Shown: piece by piece, positions 11,568-23,576 of the stretch
Numbering within the stretch: the stretch's first letter is position 1
Layout of the letters: each line of letters begins with the position of its first letter
Assembly: GCA_000349905.1 (NCBI GenBank)
Contig: KB722763.1
Coordinates: 283,770 to 347,769, forward strand
Direction: 5' to 3'
DNA length: 64,000 nt
Origin: Volvariella volvacea V23
Taxonomy: Eukaryota; Basidiomycota; Agaricomycetes; Agaricales; Pluteaceae
The notes under the pieces: generated by a model
Told to the model about the DNA's origin: nothing
The model's database searches: none
The model's input: the letters and a program-made list of their open reading frames with translations, nothing else
Translations under genes and position numbers: made by a program

Positions 11568-12879
11568 GAAGATCAGTGTGGTGTACCACTGGGGTCGAGT
11601 GGAACAGTAGTTCGTCTTTATATCTCTTGAAGTAGCCTGACCGCAAGTAGAAATATTACATCTGTGCATGTGACATGATCACAGGACACAGCGCAACGTC
11701 TTAACTCATTGAATGCGTGAAGCATTCCATGGTTTTGGAATGGGAGGGTAATGCCACAAAACAGACATGAGATCAATACCGTTCTCACCATTCCTTGTAG
11801 AACATCAGATCACAAGGAACACACATCATGAGCACAAATGACCAAAACGAAGCAATGTACAATGGGGCCCGTCGAAGATACCAGTAACCACCGTTCACCT
11901 GATTGCTCCCAGAATGTATAGGTGATCCGGATGAAACTTCGAGAACTGCAGGAGAGACATATCTTAGTTCGACGACAATTGGGGATGAAAGGGAAGAGAA
12001 AAAGAATCAGCGATGCTGTAAGTGGTTGAGTAGGGAAAGTGCACATGAACAATAGAATTGCAAATTTACGAGCAGCACACAACCTGCAGGGAGTTGGGCG
12101 TGGGACAGACCGCTGGTACATAGTTGAGGCCTGGTCATTCCTTGCATAAACTAAATGGAAGTGTCATACAGAATGTACGTACCTTGCAAAGCCAACAATC
12201 ATTCAACTTGAGTAGGTGGGCGTGGGAATGCGTTAGGAGCGTCTTCTCTGGCCAGCATCAAAGGTTCGGATGACCATCAGCTGATCGACAGCACAACAAG
12301 CAAAATTGGCTCAACGTCAAGTGAGAAAGTACCAGATTCCCGGACACGGAATCAATTGGCAGGGTGCATGCTCAACAACTACCCCCAAAGTGCCGCAGAC
12401 AGCTGACATGGATGAGCGTCGCTTTAACGGTCAAATGAACATAGGGACAGTCCTCGTAATGTCTTTCCATCACTTTTAAGATGCCCTCCTGACCGTTCTG
12501 ACATGCAAACTGGTGGGGTGTGTCGTATAGATTCATACCAGAGCGCATTTCATTCCAACCCCATTGTGTTCGCATTGGTTGCACAAAATCTGTGGCAGAG
12601 GGCCATTTCGTACATAGTCCTGACTTGAAGGAATGTACAATCCCTCTCCAGCCTGCTTCGATTCAATTCAAATCTTGTTTTAGAATTGTAATGAGCGTAT
12701 GGTTGCACGCTGACGGAATGAACTGAAACGTGCATAGCCAGCACCAGTCATGGGTTCTTGCGTCTGGATTGGCACTACTTTCCGGCATCTGAATCCCCAC
12801 ACCAATGCCTCCGTGAACATCGCAACTCAAGAGAATGAAAAAGGTGAGTCTCTTTACCGTGTTCGATCGTGCTAGGGAT
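11568..12879. other. Intergenic, 1.3 kb, no supported gene
   Basis: Upstream flank of tyrosinase. Frames up to about 100 codons exist, but none shows a domain, a splice structure or family resemblance. It may contain more decayed sequence like the DUF4246 relic that follows. Confidence 0.5.
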
Positions 12880-13060
12880 GGTGTTTGGTGGGCAGCTTGG
12901 TGCGGAGACTACTGCTAGTGAATAATCGACGCCGTAGATATGAAGGAGGCGCCCGAGTCAATCATTATAGCACAGCTCTGTAGACCTCGTTGGATAGGAA
13001 GAGGTTAGTTTTAGATCTGGGAGAGCATTCAAAGCCGTGGAAATACCTCCGTGAGCACCA
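12880..13060 (+). pseudogene. Relic of a DUF4246 gene 3' end
   Basis: Nucleotide resemblance to the end of the intact gene at 5974-7928. The stretch about 12985-13050 (taggaagaggttagtttt, gggagagcatt, gtgagcac) aligns base for base with 7855-7924 at roughly three quarters identity by eye. A short match (atggtgtttggtgg) lies upstream in the expected order. The reading frame is interrupted and no earlier domain blocks are found. Read as a decayed partial duplicate. Confidence 0.6.
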
Positions 13061-13451
13061 CCTTGAAAGTCGGTATCATGCGAGGTTGCGTCGGGGCGGT
13101 CACAGCTACAGTCACACGGAGATCATCATGTGCCAATCTTGGCTAGTTTTTATTGCAACCACTGCAGGTCTTACAACGGGCGGTCGAATTTTAGTGGGTT
13201 CTTGGACAACCTTGCTCTTGCTACATGGACCCTAGTGTCTCAAGAAGACTGAACGTAGTGGATGCAATATCAGAATACTCCCAGGCCTGATAACCAACGA
13301 TTGGAATGACCAATGTTCCCCGAGTTTCACAAATCCTCCGAAGCGCTCCATCCTCATGCTTGGCTTCTCGCACAGCCCACGTTATTTGCAGGGTCAACTA
13401 CCGGCGCTTTTAACACCTACGACTGCTCTCCTACCTGCACTGTCATTCCAT

Positions 13452-14522
13452 ATGGACTCGGGACTATGTCTGCGTAAACCAGATCCAGAAGCTGATATCT
13501 CAGGAATAGGCGTTAGATTGTTAGTATGCGTCTCTGCTAATGGTTTAGCACCAGAGCAGCAAGTTAACCTGACGGTGCATAGGGCTTTCTATATCCAATC
13601 CGTTTTCTTAGGTGCACAATCCGCAATTTAATTCGCCCGCTAGATGCTCATCTATCCTTTTCGAATTGCAACCATGGTTAATTCTTCTGGCTTAATCCGT
13701 GGTACACACACAATTAAGCGCTATTGTCAGCATGCTCACTGTCATGGACACAAGCGCATGGAGCTTTGACCACCCTCGTAGTCACTAATATAGCCTATGC
13801 GATAACGACAATAGTTCTCGGATTCAAGCCAGACTCGTCTTTGACACTTTATGAGTTACGTCGCTCCTTCACTTTCATCATCCTCGCATAGCTGTACCAA
13901 CCTATACTGAACTCGAATTCTTGTCATCAGCGCTATGACCGTTCTATCTCTTCTCGCTCTATCGTGGTTCTCCATCTTGTTTGCGCTCTCAAATTACAAC
14001 CGCTTTTCGTGTTCCGACCCATTCACTAAATGCCTCGCCATTCTTCAAAGCTACATGATATTCGCATGCGCGATCGTCATCCTTGTCCAAGGCGAAGGTT
14101 TTGGCTCCCAGCCTGAGTGCTTTACGGAACTGTCACTTTTGCTGTTCTGGAGGTTTGACTTTGGGAAAGGGAGGCTTCCGGCGTTGGTTCTGGTTGTTTT
14201 GACGGTGGTGCTCTATACCTGGATGACGATATGCGACTATTGGCCAAATTGGTGGAAGCGGTTTCTATGCTTTGGAGGTGGTAAATTGGATGAGAACGAG
14301 AGTGTTAAGGACGAGGACAAAGGTCAAGCATGCAAGGGTGTGAAACCCACGAGGCTAATGTACATTAGAGAGAATCGGGCGCTGGTTGGGGAGGATGAGC
14401 TGTGGAGTTTTGGTCAGATGCTGGCGTTATGCTTGGCTGTTGTCCCTGTTGCGAACACGGTTAGTCTATACTGGAAAGAAGGCTTTGGGAGTAGAAGGAG
14501 ATATACACAGACTCAGCAGTGA
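13452..14522 (+). CDS. Predicted multi-pass membrane protein, agaric family
   Basis: Function unknown. A short first exon from ATG 13452 carries PDPEADISGIGVR, the N-terminal signature of a large Agaricomycete membrane protein family. A middle exon (about 13736-13850) encodes a hydrophobic helix (TTLVVTNIAYAITTIVLGF) followed by LTLYD. An intron (GTTACG..CATCAG) then joins the main exon, AMTVLSLLALSWFSILFALS. At least four hydrophobic segments are visible in the last exon, including RLPALVLVVLTVVLYTWM near the middle and MLALCLAVVPVANTV near the end, with a charged cytosolic-type loop (GGKLDENESVKDEDKG) between them. The exon between the signature and the first helix was not resolved, so the model near 13520-13735 is uncertain and could hide decay. 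Confidence 0.55.
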
Positions 14523-14801
14523 CTCGAATACCACTGGAGGTGACACGTACTAGGACGAACTCGTTGAACTTTGTATTGCATACGTAAAGTCTTATAACTA
14601 TTCAAACGCTCCAGTCTCTGAGATCCTTCAGGTTTATTGATTCGAAAGGGTCACCCCGTGCACAGATTTGACGCGCGCCTTGCGGCGTCGCGACGTGATA
14701 ATCTTATCTAAGCAAAGCCCAATCCCCGCTTGCGCGTCGTACGCCTCGCAGCCTCTTCACACTCTATTATAACTTCCTGGGGGTCCTTGACGTCCTGAAC
14801 C

Positions 14802-16403
14802 ATGTCCGATGATTCAAATAACAACAATTCGTCCAACTCTGGCTCCGGAGGAAGAACCTTAGGAGGTGGCTCAAGTGAACCCCTCCCCACCTCATGGAAT
14901 CGACCCGCTGCGCAACCACGCTTTGGAAGAATTGGAGATTGGTCCGGTAGTTCATCGAGGTGGGCCCAATATAACTGATCCCGCGATACCGTTCTCACAG
15001 CATGGGCCATTCTGTGGTCTGATCATGCTTCAGCGGTGGTGGCGGCAGTGGAGGTAGATTTGGTACGCTTGGAGGTGGTGGATCATCGCGCGGTGGGGGT
15101 TTTGGACCTGGAGATGATGATGACGACGACGATTCTCCGCAACAAGGCGATCAGGGTGAAAGCTGGTTTGCTGGTGGTGAACGGAGGTACGCAGCAGTGC
15201 GTTCACTGTCGATAGACGCTGATTTGCTTCGATGCTTCATTCTCCATCTCATGTATCACCGGATACCAGTGGTATCTCGGTCCAGAATCCAGATAGACAG
15301 AGATATGTCCCTGGTGGAGATATGGTTAGAGACTTACTGAGGAGGGCAGCGCAGTGTGTACTCTATCCACCTTCTTGGGTGGCGCAAGCGCGCTGATATC
15401 GTGACTCTGATAGGGCTGGTCCTCCTCCTCCGGGACATGAACAAGCCTCGGCCTCACGTCCAAGACAGACCGCTTTCACTGGTGGAGGACATACGCTAGG
15501 AAGTGACGAAGTTCCCAGCACTTACATTCCTGACCCGCGTCAGCCATCTGTTTCTGAAGGTTTGTTGAAATCCAATACCGAGCCTATGACTCGATGTGAT
15601 TTACATTTTTCGTAGCTCCTGAAGAGACTGCTGTCCGACATATTACTTTCTGGCGAGATGGATTCTCAGTTGAGGATGGTGAACTTATGCGCTATGACGA
15701 CCCAAATCATGCTCAAGTTCTGGCCGAAATCAATGCTGGGTATGCTTCCTTTCAAATTTCTAATGAGCTTCTGCTAACCCTATCCAGGCGAGCACCGCCG
15801 AGTGTACTCAACGTCCTTCCCGGCCAACCAGTCGAATTACGAGTCGCACAACGGACAGAAGAGAATTACATCCCACCGAAAAAGAAGGCGTTCTCCGGTT
15901 CGGGTAACAGACTGGGTGCTCCTGTCCCTGAAGTTGTGCAAATTAGTCAAGCAATGCCTGGAGCGTTCCCTGCCCCAGGTAGTAGCAGCGATGCTGGTCC
16001 TTCGAGGGAGAGGGAAGGTGTTACTACGAAGTTTGAAGTTGACCAGAGTTTGCCCACGACCAGTGTGCAGATCCGATTGGCAGATGGGACAAGGTGCGTC
16101 TTGGTGGGGTTTTCGAGCCTGCTGTGGAGTTGACTGATGTGTTGATCGGTTCAGGATGGTCGCCCGAATGAATCTGATGCATACAGTTCGTGATATTAGG
16201 AACTTCATCAATGCGTGAGCCTTTTAATATCTAGTGAAACCCGACATTACTCAAGTTTCTGCGGTTGTAGATCTCGTCCGGAGAACTTGACCCGACCTTA
16301 TACGATTGGCACTACTTTCCCTAATCGGACTCTGGATGACGACACCGTGACTATTGAGGCTGCCGGTCTGAAGAATAGTGTCATCGTTCAGAGATGGGTG
16401 TAA
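14802..16403 (+). CDS. SHP1: Cdc48/p97 cofactor Shp1/p47 (SEP and UBX domains)
   Basis: Adaptor that links the AAA ATPase Cdc48 to ubiquitinated clients and to membrane fusion or phosphatase regulation. ATG 14802 opens a Ser/Gly/Asn-rich leader. Exon 2 is Gly-rich with a run of seven Asp and ends [11 protein letters not shown], joined to [19 protein letters not shown], a classic p47 block. The SEP domain follows ([20 protein letters not shown], then LAEINAGRAPPSVL and [13 protein letters not shown]). The UBX domain spans [19 protein letters not shown] to the end, with [14 protein letters not shown] and the final IVQRWV. At least six introns. No UBA domain was found at the N-terminus in the 280 bases available upstream, so this copy seems to lack it or an upstream exon was missed. 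Confidence 0.92.
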
Positions 16404-16681
16404 TTGCTGTGTGAATGCTTTGAGACACGTCAGATTGTTGCAACTCTTGCGTAGCATGAATATTAGCAAGGAAATTTGTAGAGATCAAACATAATGAAGT
16501 TAATACATATGTTGTTGTATTAATAGACTACCACAGCCGATGTTGCTCATAGGACCGCTGGTTCGTTGCGGATCTGGAATGAATCGCACCCAGGTTCAGA
16601 TTTCACGCAACAGTATTCAGATAGCTAATGAAACAGAGCATGTTACACAGCGATGTAAAGCGAAAAGACCCAAATTATCCC

Positions 16682-18124
16682 TCAATCCTCGGAGAATACA
16701 TTGAATTGTTGGATATTATGCCCACACTTCACCGTCAACCGCTTCGGTCTGCCCGTAGAAGTTAAGAAGACGTCGCCCATACCCGAAAATGCGCCATGTC
16801 TCGGGACCATATACCATCTCACGGTGACACTTTCAAGCGCGGGATAATCGGCGAGGTGGTCCAGGAGGGACTGACAGTTGCTCATGTTGAGTCGGAGATC
16901 GGAAGGGCAGTGGATGACCAGGTCTTTGAGAGAGGGGAAGGACCAAGGGAGGATCCCGAGTTGGGGAAGTGTGGCTGGGGAGAAGGAGAATGGGGCTGGC
17001 ATGGGATTGTCTGGTCTGCGACAGTCAACGGAGAGGTACTGGAGGGTGGATGCGTGAGGAGCGAGGGACTGCCATAGCGGTGGGATTGTGGTGGAGTCCC
17101 ATTGGATGGGGTGGGTTATTTCCAATGTGCAGTTCTTGAGTCCCTCGAAGGAACTGAGGTAGTCCGTGAGAGCTCTGGATATGTAGCCTGTTCGGAGGGC
17201 TTCGAGGTTGGTGTGGGAGGATCGGAGGGCGACCCAGAGTGGATCGCAGGCGAATGTTGACCAGATGGTGGATTCTTTTGGGGGGGAGGAGATTATTAGA
17301 TTCCGGAGGTTGGTTAGAGATGGGATGGTGAATGAAGTGGATTGTGGTGGCAGGATGTAGCTGAACACTGTGAGCTTGTTGAGGGCCATTTGGCCTTGAC
17401 GAGACGCAAAGATGTCTTCCAAGGATAAAGCGATTTCTGGGCATACGTTGACCAGGGTGAGGTCTTTGATAGATGGGTTATTTTGTATGAACTCGCGAGT
17501 TTGGATTAGCACGGTTGGGGAGGATGCGCACCTCCCGTGGGTGCTGCAATGTGAGCGGGTCAGATCGACCACCTCCACCCCTCGAACTAGTTGAAGGCTC
17601 TGGGGAAACGACCTCAGGGTTTCCATCCCGGTTGGAGATGTCCCGTCAAGACGAAGTCGTAGTAGGCGTCCATTAGTGGCGCTTAACACTGATCCGAGAG
17701 CTTTGTCGACCAGTTCGGTGTCTCTCAGTCCTGTGAAGGCACGATAAGGAAAAGGATCGACGCAGGTTATGGTTAGGTCTGTAATATAGGTGAGTCGCTG
17801 CAACTCGGACCAAACGGGCGATAGATCTGGGTCATTTGGTAGGGTCGTGATGACTGTGAGGAGCACCTTTAATGATGATATGTACTGGATGAAGACATCG
17901 GGAACAGGCTCAAATGGGAGTAAATGGTTACGGGCTTCGTTAAAGTGAGTCGACTTTTTTGATAAACGTATGGTCAGAGATGTTATTCCAACGAAGGGCG
18001 TGAAAATTTGTTTGTAGCGGCGCGACGTGGAGCGTAGCTTGAGCGATGTAGATCTGTCTTGGATAAAAGGTGCGATGTTGTATAGCACTTCGGAAGGAAG
18101 ATCATCGGCGCTGGCGGGACTCAT
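16682..18124 (-). CDS. F-box-like protein
   Basis: Uninterrupted frame of 480 codons from ATG 18124. The N-terminus DDLPSEVLYNIAPFIQDRST matches the F-box pattern (LPxEVLxxI); the remainder has leucine-rich spacing such as SFPSLKDLVIHC and NLEALRTG. Known: F-box proteins bind Skp1 and bring substrates to SCF ubiquitin ligases; large divergent F-box/LRR families are typical of agaric genomes. The lack of introns contrasts with its neighbours. The substrate cannot be inferred. It is not closely similar to the F-box pair at 18.4-20.7 and 55.0-57.2 kb. Confidence 0.7.
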   Translation of the reverse strand: MSPASADDLPSEVLYNIAPFIQDRSTSLKLRSTSRRYKQIFTPFVGITSLTIRLSKKSTHFNEARNHLLPFEPVPDVFIQYISSLKVLLTVITTLPNDPDLSPVWSELQRLTYITDLTITCVDPFPYRAFTGLRDTELVDKALGSVLSATNGRLLRLRLDGTSPTGMETLRSFPQSLQLVRGVEVVDLTRSHCSTHGRCASSPTVLIQTREFIQNNPSIKDLTLVNVCPEIALSLEDIFASRQGQMALNKLTVFSYILPPQSTSFTIPSLTNLRNLIISSPPKESTIWSTFACDPLWVALRSSHTNLEALRTGYISRALTDYLSSFEGLKNCTLEITHPIQWDSTTIPPLWQSLAPHASTLQYLSVDCRRPDNPMPAPFSFSPATLPQLGILPWSFPSLKDLVIHCPSDLRLNMSNCQSLLDHLADYPALESVTVRWYMVPRHGAFSGMGDVFLTSTGRPKRLTVKCGHNIQQFNVFSED

Positions 18125-18381
18125 TTTGACCTCTTTTGATAATGTAGTAACTCACTCTACGGGTTGTATGTTGATACTTGTTTATGATAATACAAATGCC
18201 AAGTTTACACCAGATATACATTACGAGGAAGTAACTAACAGTGCGCAGAGTTTGGAGTCTTTAGGTATTATGACCAAAAAGTGAAAAGTAAGAGGAGTGT
18301 ATAATAGTACGTCTCCGGGGTAGCGACTTCTGCCTAACGATACTGGATCACAATCAGTTCCACCACTTTTGTCTAGCAAAA

Positions 18382-20656
18382 TTAAGCCTGGCCACTACGT
18401 GGATCCCATTTGTATCGATTTTCATATTCTTTTGATCTCCATTTTGGTTTCAATGGTTTTGAAAACCTTTCAGAATCGAATACGAATGGATTTTCTGGGT
18501 CCTCTATATATCCATATCCAACAGAGACCGCCAATCGTCCAATCAGGGCACAAATAGCATATGGACGGGAACAAATGACGCACCATATTGCATCCCCCGA
18601 TGATATACCAATATTACCTTAAACTTTGTTTTAGCGTGGACTTCTGGGGTAACGGGATATCGGTGCCAATGGTACTCCTGAGAATATGTACGTATTTGGG
18701 GGCCCCAGGAATCAAGGATATCTTGAGCGCGTTTTGATACCAAGAGAGGCAAACCCGAGTTGGCTATAAGTCTCAAGACAGAGGGTAGTCGCGAATCCTA
18801 AGTTGAATGAATAATGTCAGGTCCCATTTTATAGGTCATAAGATCAAATGAAGGGAAACATCGTACCATTATGGACCGGATATCATACACATGCGAGTCG
18901 TTCTCCACAAGCTTGAGAATTTTGGCAAGTGCTTTGGTTCTCTGTTGAAATACATTGAAGATGTGAGCGTCATGCGTACTAGAAGAGGCGTACCAGAAAG
19001 CATACTTACGCCATTAGCACAAGCTGCCTTGAAAGTGTTATACAAGGGTCCTGATAACGATCTCAACTTGATCGAATTCGTCTTCCTTTCCTCCACCGAT
19101 CGATCCAAGTTCTCCCATGCCTTTTGACAAGCCTTCTCTTTCTTAAATGCCATAACAACAAACTCTAAATCGGCACATTGCCTGTTCATGGCCTCCCTGC
19201 GTCCATCCACCATGGGCAGACGCTTAGTCCGGGCCCGGACAAACTCCTCCGCTTGCGCTGGCAACGTGCGGCACTTGTATATAAAGAGACGCGTGAGCTT
19301 CGGGAGCAGAGGTGAATCGGGTTGCTGTGAACTGGCACTGTGGTCTACGTGGTGGGTGAGCTCGTCCCAAGTTTCAAACCCCAGGAAGTTGACGTGCAGC
19401 TCGACTACATTGGGAGTCTGACGAAATAGCGTAGAATGACGAGTACCCATGTCCCACCACCAGAGGCTCCGCACACTCAGGGTGTGCAGACCATGGCCCC
19501 GTTCTGGATCGGTCGTGGACCGCGTGAATAACTCCGCCAAGGCAAAAATCTGTTCTGGCTGTGGACTCAACTCGATTGTGAGTGACTCGAGATTGGGGAG
19601 GGTGATTTGGGATATGAACTCGTTCACAGCGTGGTCGTAGAGGAAGGTATAGCCTTGCAAGGTCAAGTGGCGGAGATTCGGGAACGTTAGGGGGGCCGTG
19701 GTTGGAGCAGGGTCAGGGGACACCCCACCAGCCCAGACCAAAGCACATTGCTCCAAAGACGGCGCTGCATGTTGGATCATCTGATAGAAGCTCTTGTAGC
19801 TGTTACAGGCACACTCGAAGCGAAGGACCTGGGGCGGAAGAACAGGCCAATAGCCTATACGAATAGTCCACAGGGCCACATCAGTGAGTTTAGTGGAAAC
19901 GACGAAGAGATCTTCTGGGAGTCTACGAAGTCGTGTACCAACGATTGTAAGGTCAATCTTGCGCAAATTGACGAGTTTCCCTTCCAAGAGGACAGAACTG
20001 GGGTCAAGAACCCGAATAGAAAGCTTTGCGGTGAGGTCACCCCATTGCTCCGCAAAGGATGCGAGTTGTCCTAGACGGTGGCAGTCCTCGTAGTACTCAT
20101 TGGAGCCGGATATGATATCGAGCGTGAGTGGGCGTCCGGTTGCGCGATTTATGTAGGACTTGAATAACGACCAATCCTTGGTCGCGCGCGCACCGTGCTT
20201 GGATAGGTGCATCGGTGGAGGACGAATCCATAAAGAAGCCGATCCATAAACGATATCTCTCCACCTCCTGCAGACCCTTGCAAGCACGAATTGAGGATGC
20301 GGATGCCCACCTTGTTCGCGTATTGAAGTCGCGTAGTGGTGGAAGATGGTAGACCATATCTCTGATGGGATGCGACGGATGGGTGAGACGACATTCTGAT
20401 GAGTTTGAATGAAGGAGAGGGCTCGGTTGTGCGCAGAAGGTAAACGGTTGAGCGGGCTAGGGTTGTCGTTTTGGTCGTTGAAGCCTTTCAGGACATCCTT
20501 GGCGCGATTAATTGCTGTATGAATGGATTCCCATTGTTCTTCGGTCGTGGGAGGATCATTGCAATTGAGTAAGGACGGGTATGGTGCCGGCGGTAGCGCG
20601 ACGGTTGAGGAACGCAAAGAAGGAAGAGAGTTAAGTAATCTCAGGCTGGGGGACAT
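18382..20656 (-). CDS. F-box-type protein, copy 1 of an inverted duplicate
   Basis: ATG 20656. The first exon encodes about 550 residues: a leader with DPPTTEEQWESIHTAI, the F-box-like segment SPIRRIPSEIWSTIFHHYAT followed by RVCRRWRDIVYG, then leucine-rich repeats (FPNLRHLTLQG, LPNLESLTIELSP). Introns opening GTAAGT near 19011 and GTACGA near 18866 lead to exons reading TKALAKILKLVEN and DSRLPSVLRLIANSG..KRAQDILDSWGPQIR. A further junction (GTGCGT..ATATAG) leads to DPENPFVFDSERF and the stop TAA at 18382-18384. The C-terminal segment of about 130 residues after the repeats is shared only with the copy at 55040-57223, and its function is unknown. Likely an SCF substrate adaptor. Confidence 0.75.
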
Positions 20657-20683
20657 CTTTGGCGTTCATTTGAAGCGTGATGA

Positions 20684-20698
20684 GGGATATAAGCAGAA
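20684..20698 (-). promoter_or_regulatory. TATA-like element of F-box copy 1
   Basis: The minus strand reads CTTCTGCTTATATCCC about 30-45 bases before the ATG. The same element and spacing occur before the ATG of the second copy (about 54999-55013), inside a longer conserved upstream block, which supports a promoter role. Confidence 0.5.
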
Positions 20699-21349
20699 GA
20701 GGCTGCGCTGGCGGTGGAATGTGCGGTGTGTAACAAAGAAGCACAGCTTCCCATCCTTGGAGCGTCACATTTGTGTGCGGTAGGGTCAGAATGGCAGGCA
20801 CAGGGACCACGGTTTATCAAGGGCATTGTGGTGAGCGGCACGAATAACGGAGGCGCCTCCACGTGACTGTTATAGCAGGACGACCCGTGCCTTAATCAAG
20901 GTTTGGTCCCGGTGTCTGGCCAACCCGCCAGGGTCAGCCAAGGGTCAGCTGAGCAGTGCTCCAACTCTAAAGTATGATAGGTTAGCACGGAGTGACACGA
21001 AGACGAACAGTAGTAAACCTTGGCCCAGTGGGCCGCAACTCTAGTGTGATGCTGAACTTCAAGTTCCTTCATTAGCATCACGAGCTTTGTGTAATTCTCG
21101 ACACAGCGGCCATTGCGGCTGTCTTCCTATGATCCTATGGACGCACATGCAGCCAGATGTTTAAGTGCAAACTCCAAGTTGGTGTGTCACATCCTGTCAC
21201 GCGTCAGTATCCAATTGGGTTTCCTCTGGCAGTATTGCATTAACTTAGCCTTTGATGGGACACTGATTTCGATTGACACTAGACTATACGTGGTTCACAA
21301 GCACATAGTGGGTTACATGGCTTGTAGTCATACATACGACAAGTCCTTT
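20699..21349. other. Intergenic, no supported gene
   Basis: Upstream of F-box copy 1. The first 130 bases resemble the upstream region of the second copy. The rest shows no coding signal. Confidence 0.5.
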
Positions 21350-21628
21350 TCAGTCTTGCAGTTCCCATCTCCCCTCAGCAGAATATGCTCTCACCAAACC
21401 AAACCCATCTGACTTGAGGGACTCTAATCCAAGTCTGGGTTTGTGGGGCATCAAATGTTCATCTGAACCGTCATGGCGAGAGAATGGAGGGAGTGGATCT
21501 CGTGCTAACTTGTGCATTAAGTTTCTTTCTACGATCACGTCCAGGATTGCTTCCAGAAACGAAGCAAACGCAAACTCATCTAAATCGATGTTCCAAACGA
21601 ACGGCATGTCTACCTCAAGGTCAGGCAT
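21350..21628 (-). CDS. Small hypothetical ORF
   Basis: A frame of 92 codons with a genuine ATG (21628) reading MPDLEVDMPFVWNIDLDEFA and further acidic and hydrophobic residues. No family recognised. It may be an exon of a gene that begins in the frame at 21610-21897. Kept only as a possible coding segment. Confidence 0.25.
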   Translation of the reverse strand: MPDLEVDMPFVWNIDLDEFAFASFLEAILDVIVERNLMHKLARDPLPPFSRHDGSDEHLMPHKPRLGLESLKSDGFGLVRAYSAEGRWELQD

Positions 21629-21896
21629 GATCTCCCGACTCGAGTAATCGTCTCCATCATAAGGGTGATCCTAGAATCGATGGGCAAGGGGGGCAAAGTG
21701 TGTCCTTTAGACTGCGGGATGGGACCAGACAATTCATAACTCATAGACGCAGGCCTGGATGCTATCAATACGTCATCGACAAACACCAGGACGTAATTGA
21801 TATAAACCACACAAAGTCGGTTGTCCATACAACACGATAATGTACAGGACGTCAGCGAGACTAACGGTTCCGCGTATATGATAATGTCCACTCCCA

Positions 21897-22960
21897 TCAG
21901 TCGACGTAGTCCATAAATGCTTCAAAGCAAGAAGCAATCACGGGTCGATTGCCCAAAGGCCTCATACTCTTCTTCAAAAGCGCGTAACTGTATTCTGGGA
22001 TATTGGGCGTATGTGCGTAGACGTAAGTCTTGTTCGTCGGATGTCTCCCCTCTGTAACAGCATGTAGCAGCTCCTGAGTAGTGTGGACCTTATAAAACGT
22101 GGGTAATGTCCCTTTGAATAATATCGCGGGCATCATCGCGACGTCTGGTGAGTCAACAGGAACGTTGCTGGTGGCATGGTGGCCATGGCTTGCTGGCTCC
22201 GATGTGGAAGTCGGGCCGGTTGGGACAGCCAACGTCGCGGGTGCGGACTCGGAGTGCTTGCCAATACCAGTTGATTTTCGCTTTGCAAGGTTGGAAGCGA
22301 ACGCCGCAATAGCGCTCCCTACCAATCTAGCCTCGTAATCTCCACCGGTCGAAGGCGGTATCGCTTCCCTGTCGACCTCCACCACGAGCGCGATATCTCC
22401 CTCATCGCTAGTTTCCTCTCTGCCTTTCCTCACTAGACAGGCATCGAGTGTGGCCGTCCTGTTTTTCCCTGCAGAAACAAAGGGCACTTCTTTCTGGGCT
22501 TTCATCGTCTTCCAGCTCTTCGCTGCATCTTTGATGCCCCCTCTCGTATACCCAAATGCATCCAGCAGCACACCAGCAAACCCCACAACGTTCTCGACAC
22601 TTCCTTCATCGGCCGCACCGTCCATCTTCTGGAACAACTCTTTCATTCGTTCATCCTCCGCCTCCTTGGCATGCAGAGCGGACAAAAACTCCGGATGAAT
22701 GACTTTTGGTGGAGGGAGAGGATGTGATGTGTGGTGGTTAAAGAAGGTTTGAGCGTCCTGGTGGATGACGCAGATGTTGTAGACCGCGAGCTCGATGTAG
22801 TTCCATTCGGAGACGGGGCGACCTTGACGAATGAGGTCTTCGCAGAGTTTAGGACAGCAAGAATAGATCGTCATAGCTGCCACTGACACTGAGATACCGG
22901 TAAAGTATAGACGAACAAGAAGGCTCACAGAATAGTATTTGGCGCCAAGCAACGCTTGTA
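21897..22960 (-). CDS. Conserved agaric hypothetical protein, possible PD-(D/E)XK-like
   Basis: Long frame ending TGA-side at 21897 whose layout matches a multicopy agaric family as I remember it: YYSVSLLVR at the start, ELAVYNICVIHQDAQTFFNH, GKNRTATLDACLV, a hydrophobic strand IALVVEVDRE, then KGTLPTFYKVHTTQELL and the tail MRPLGNRPVIASCFEAFMDYV. In that family I recall Asp followed by a strand ending Q-E-D-K, which would suit a PD-(D/E)XK nuclease fold; here the equivalent reads VEVDRE, so a catalytic role is doubtful. An insertion (SESAPATLAVPTGPTSTSEP) is low complexity. The first exon is unresolved: the frame opens after an in-frame stop, and a junction near 22950 (ACAAG) from an ATG near 23095 is one option. 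Function unknown. Confidence 0.55.
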
Positions 22961-23576
22961 GTCAAAAACTAGGGACAAAAACTAGGGAGTAGGAGAGATT
23001 AATATACCTCCAGGATGGTCGGTGAATCCAACGGGTGGCTTCATACATGATGTCACCCTCAACCTGAGACCCTCGACTTACGGTTCCATTGGATGGACAT
23101 GTGGTTTTCGTTCAGCCACAACCCCCTCACCGATCTGGGTGTGGTCGCCATTTATATCCGAGGGGCTGGAGAGTGTTCCAGATTTCTCACTTGCTTCGGC
23201 TCCGCAATAGGAGGGGGAGGGAATTGAACGGAAGCAAAAAATGGATATCGATTCGTGAGCAGAGTGGAATAAACTTACACCGACTGTAATGGAAGGGAGC
23301 GCGAGAGCGGAAATTAGGATGGGAACTAATGAAGGAGAGTGAGGCGAGAGTCGAAGCGGCAGAGTAATGGAAGACGGGAATTGAAAAAGAAAATCCAATG
23401 AGATGTAAAGAGTGATTCAAGAGGACAGAGAAAGAGGGAAGTACATGAACACAGAAAAAGGACTAAACACCTCGCGTAAGTCAATATAACACCAACTACT
23501 TAAAAACCGTATAGATTCATGACGAGAGGGGAATGATACAAGCGTAATAGGGGCGCTGCTGGTCCATGGGTGGGCG
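22961..23576. other. Intergenic or 5' exon region
   Basis: May include the short first exon of the gene at 21897-22960 (candidate ATG near 23095 with donor GTAAGT). The remainder is the 3' flank of epsin. A minus frame of about 100 codons at 23078-23398 is low complexity and not supported. Confidence 0.4.
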
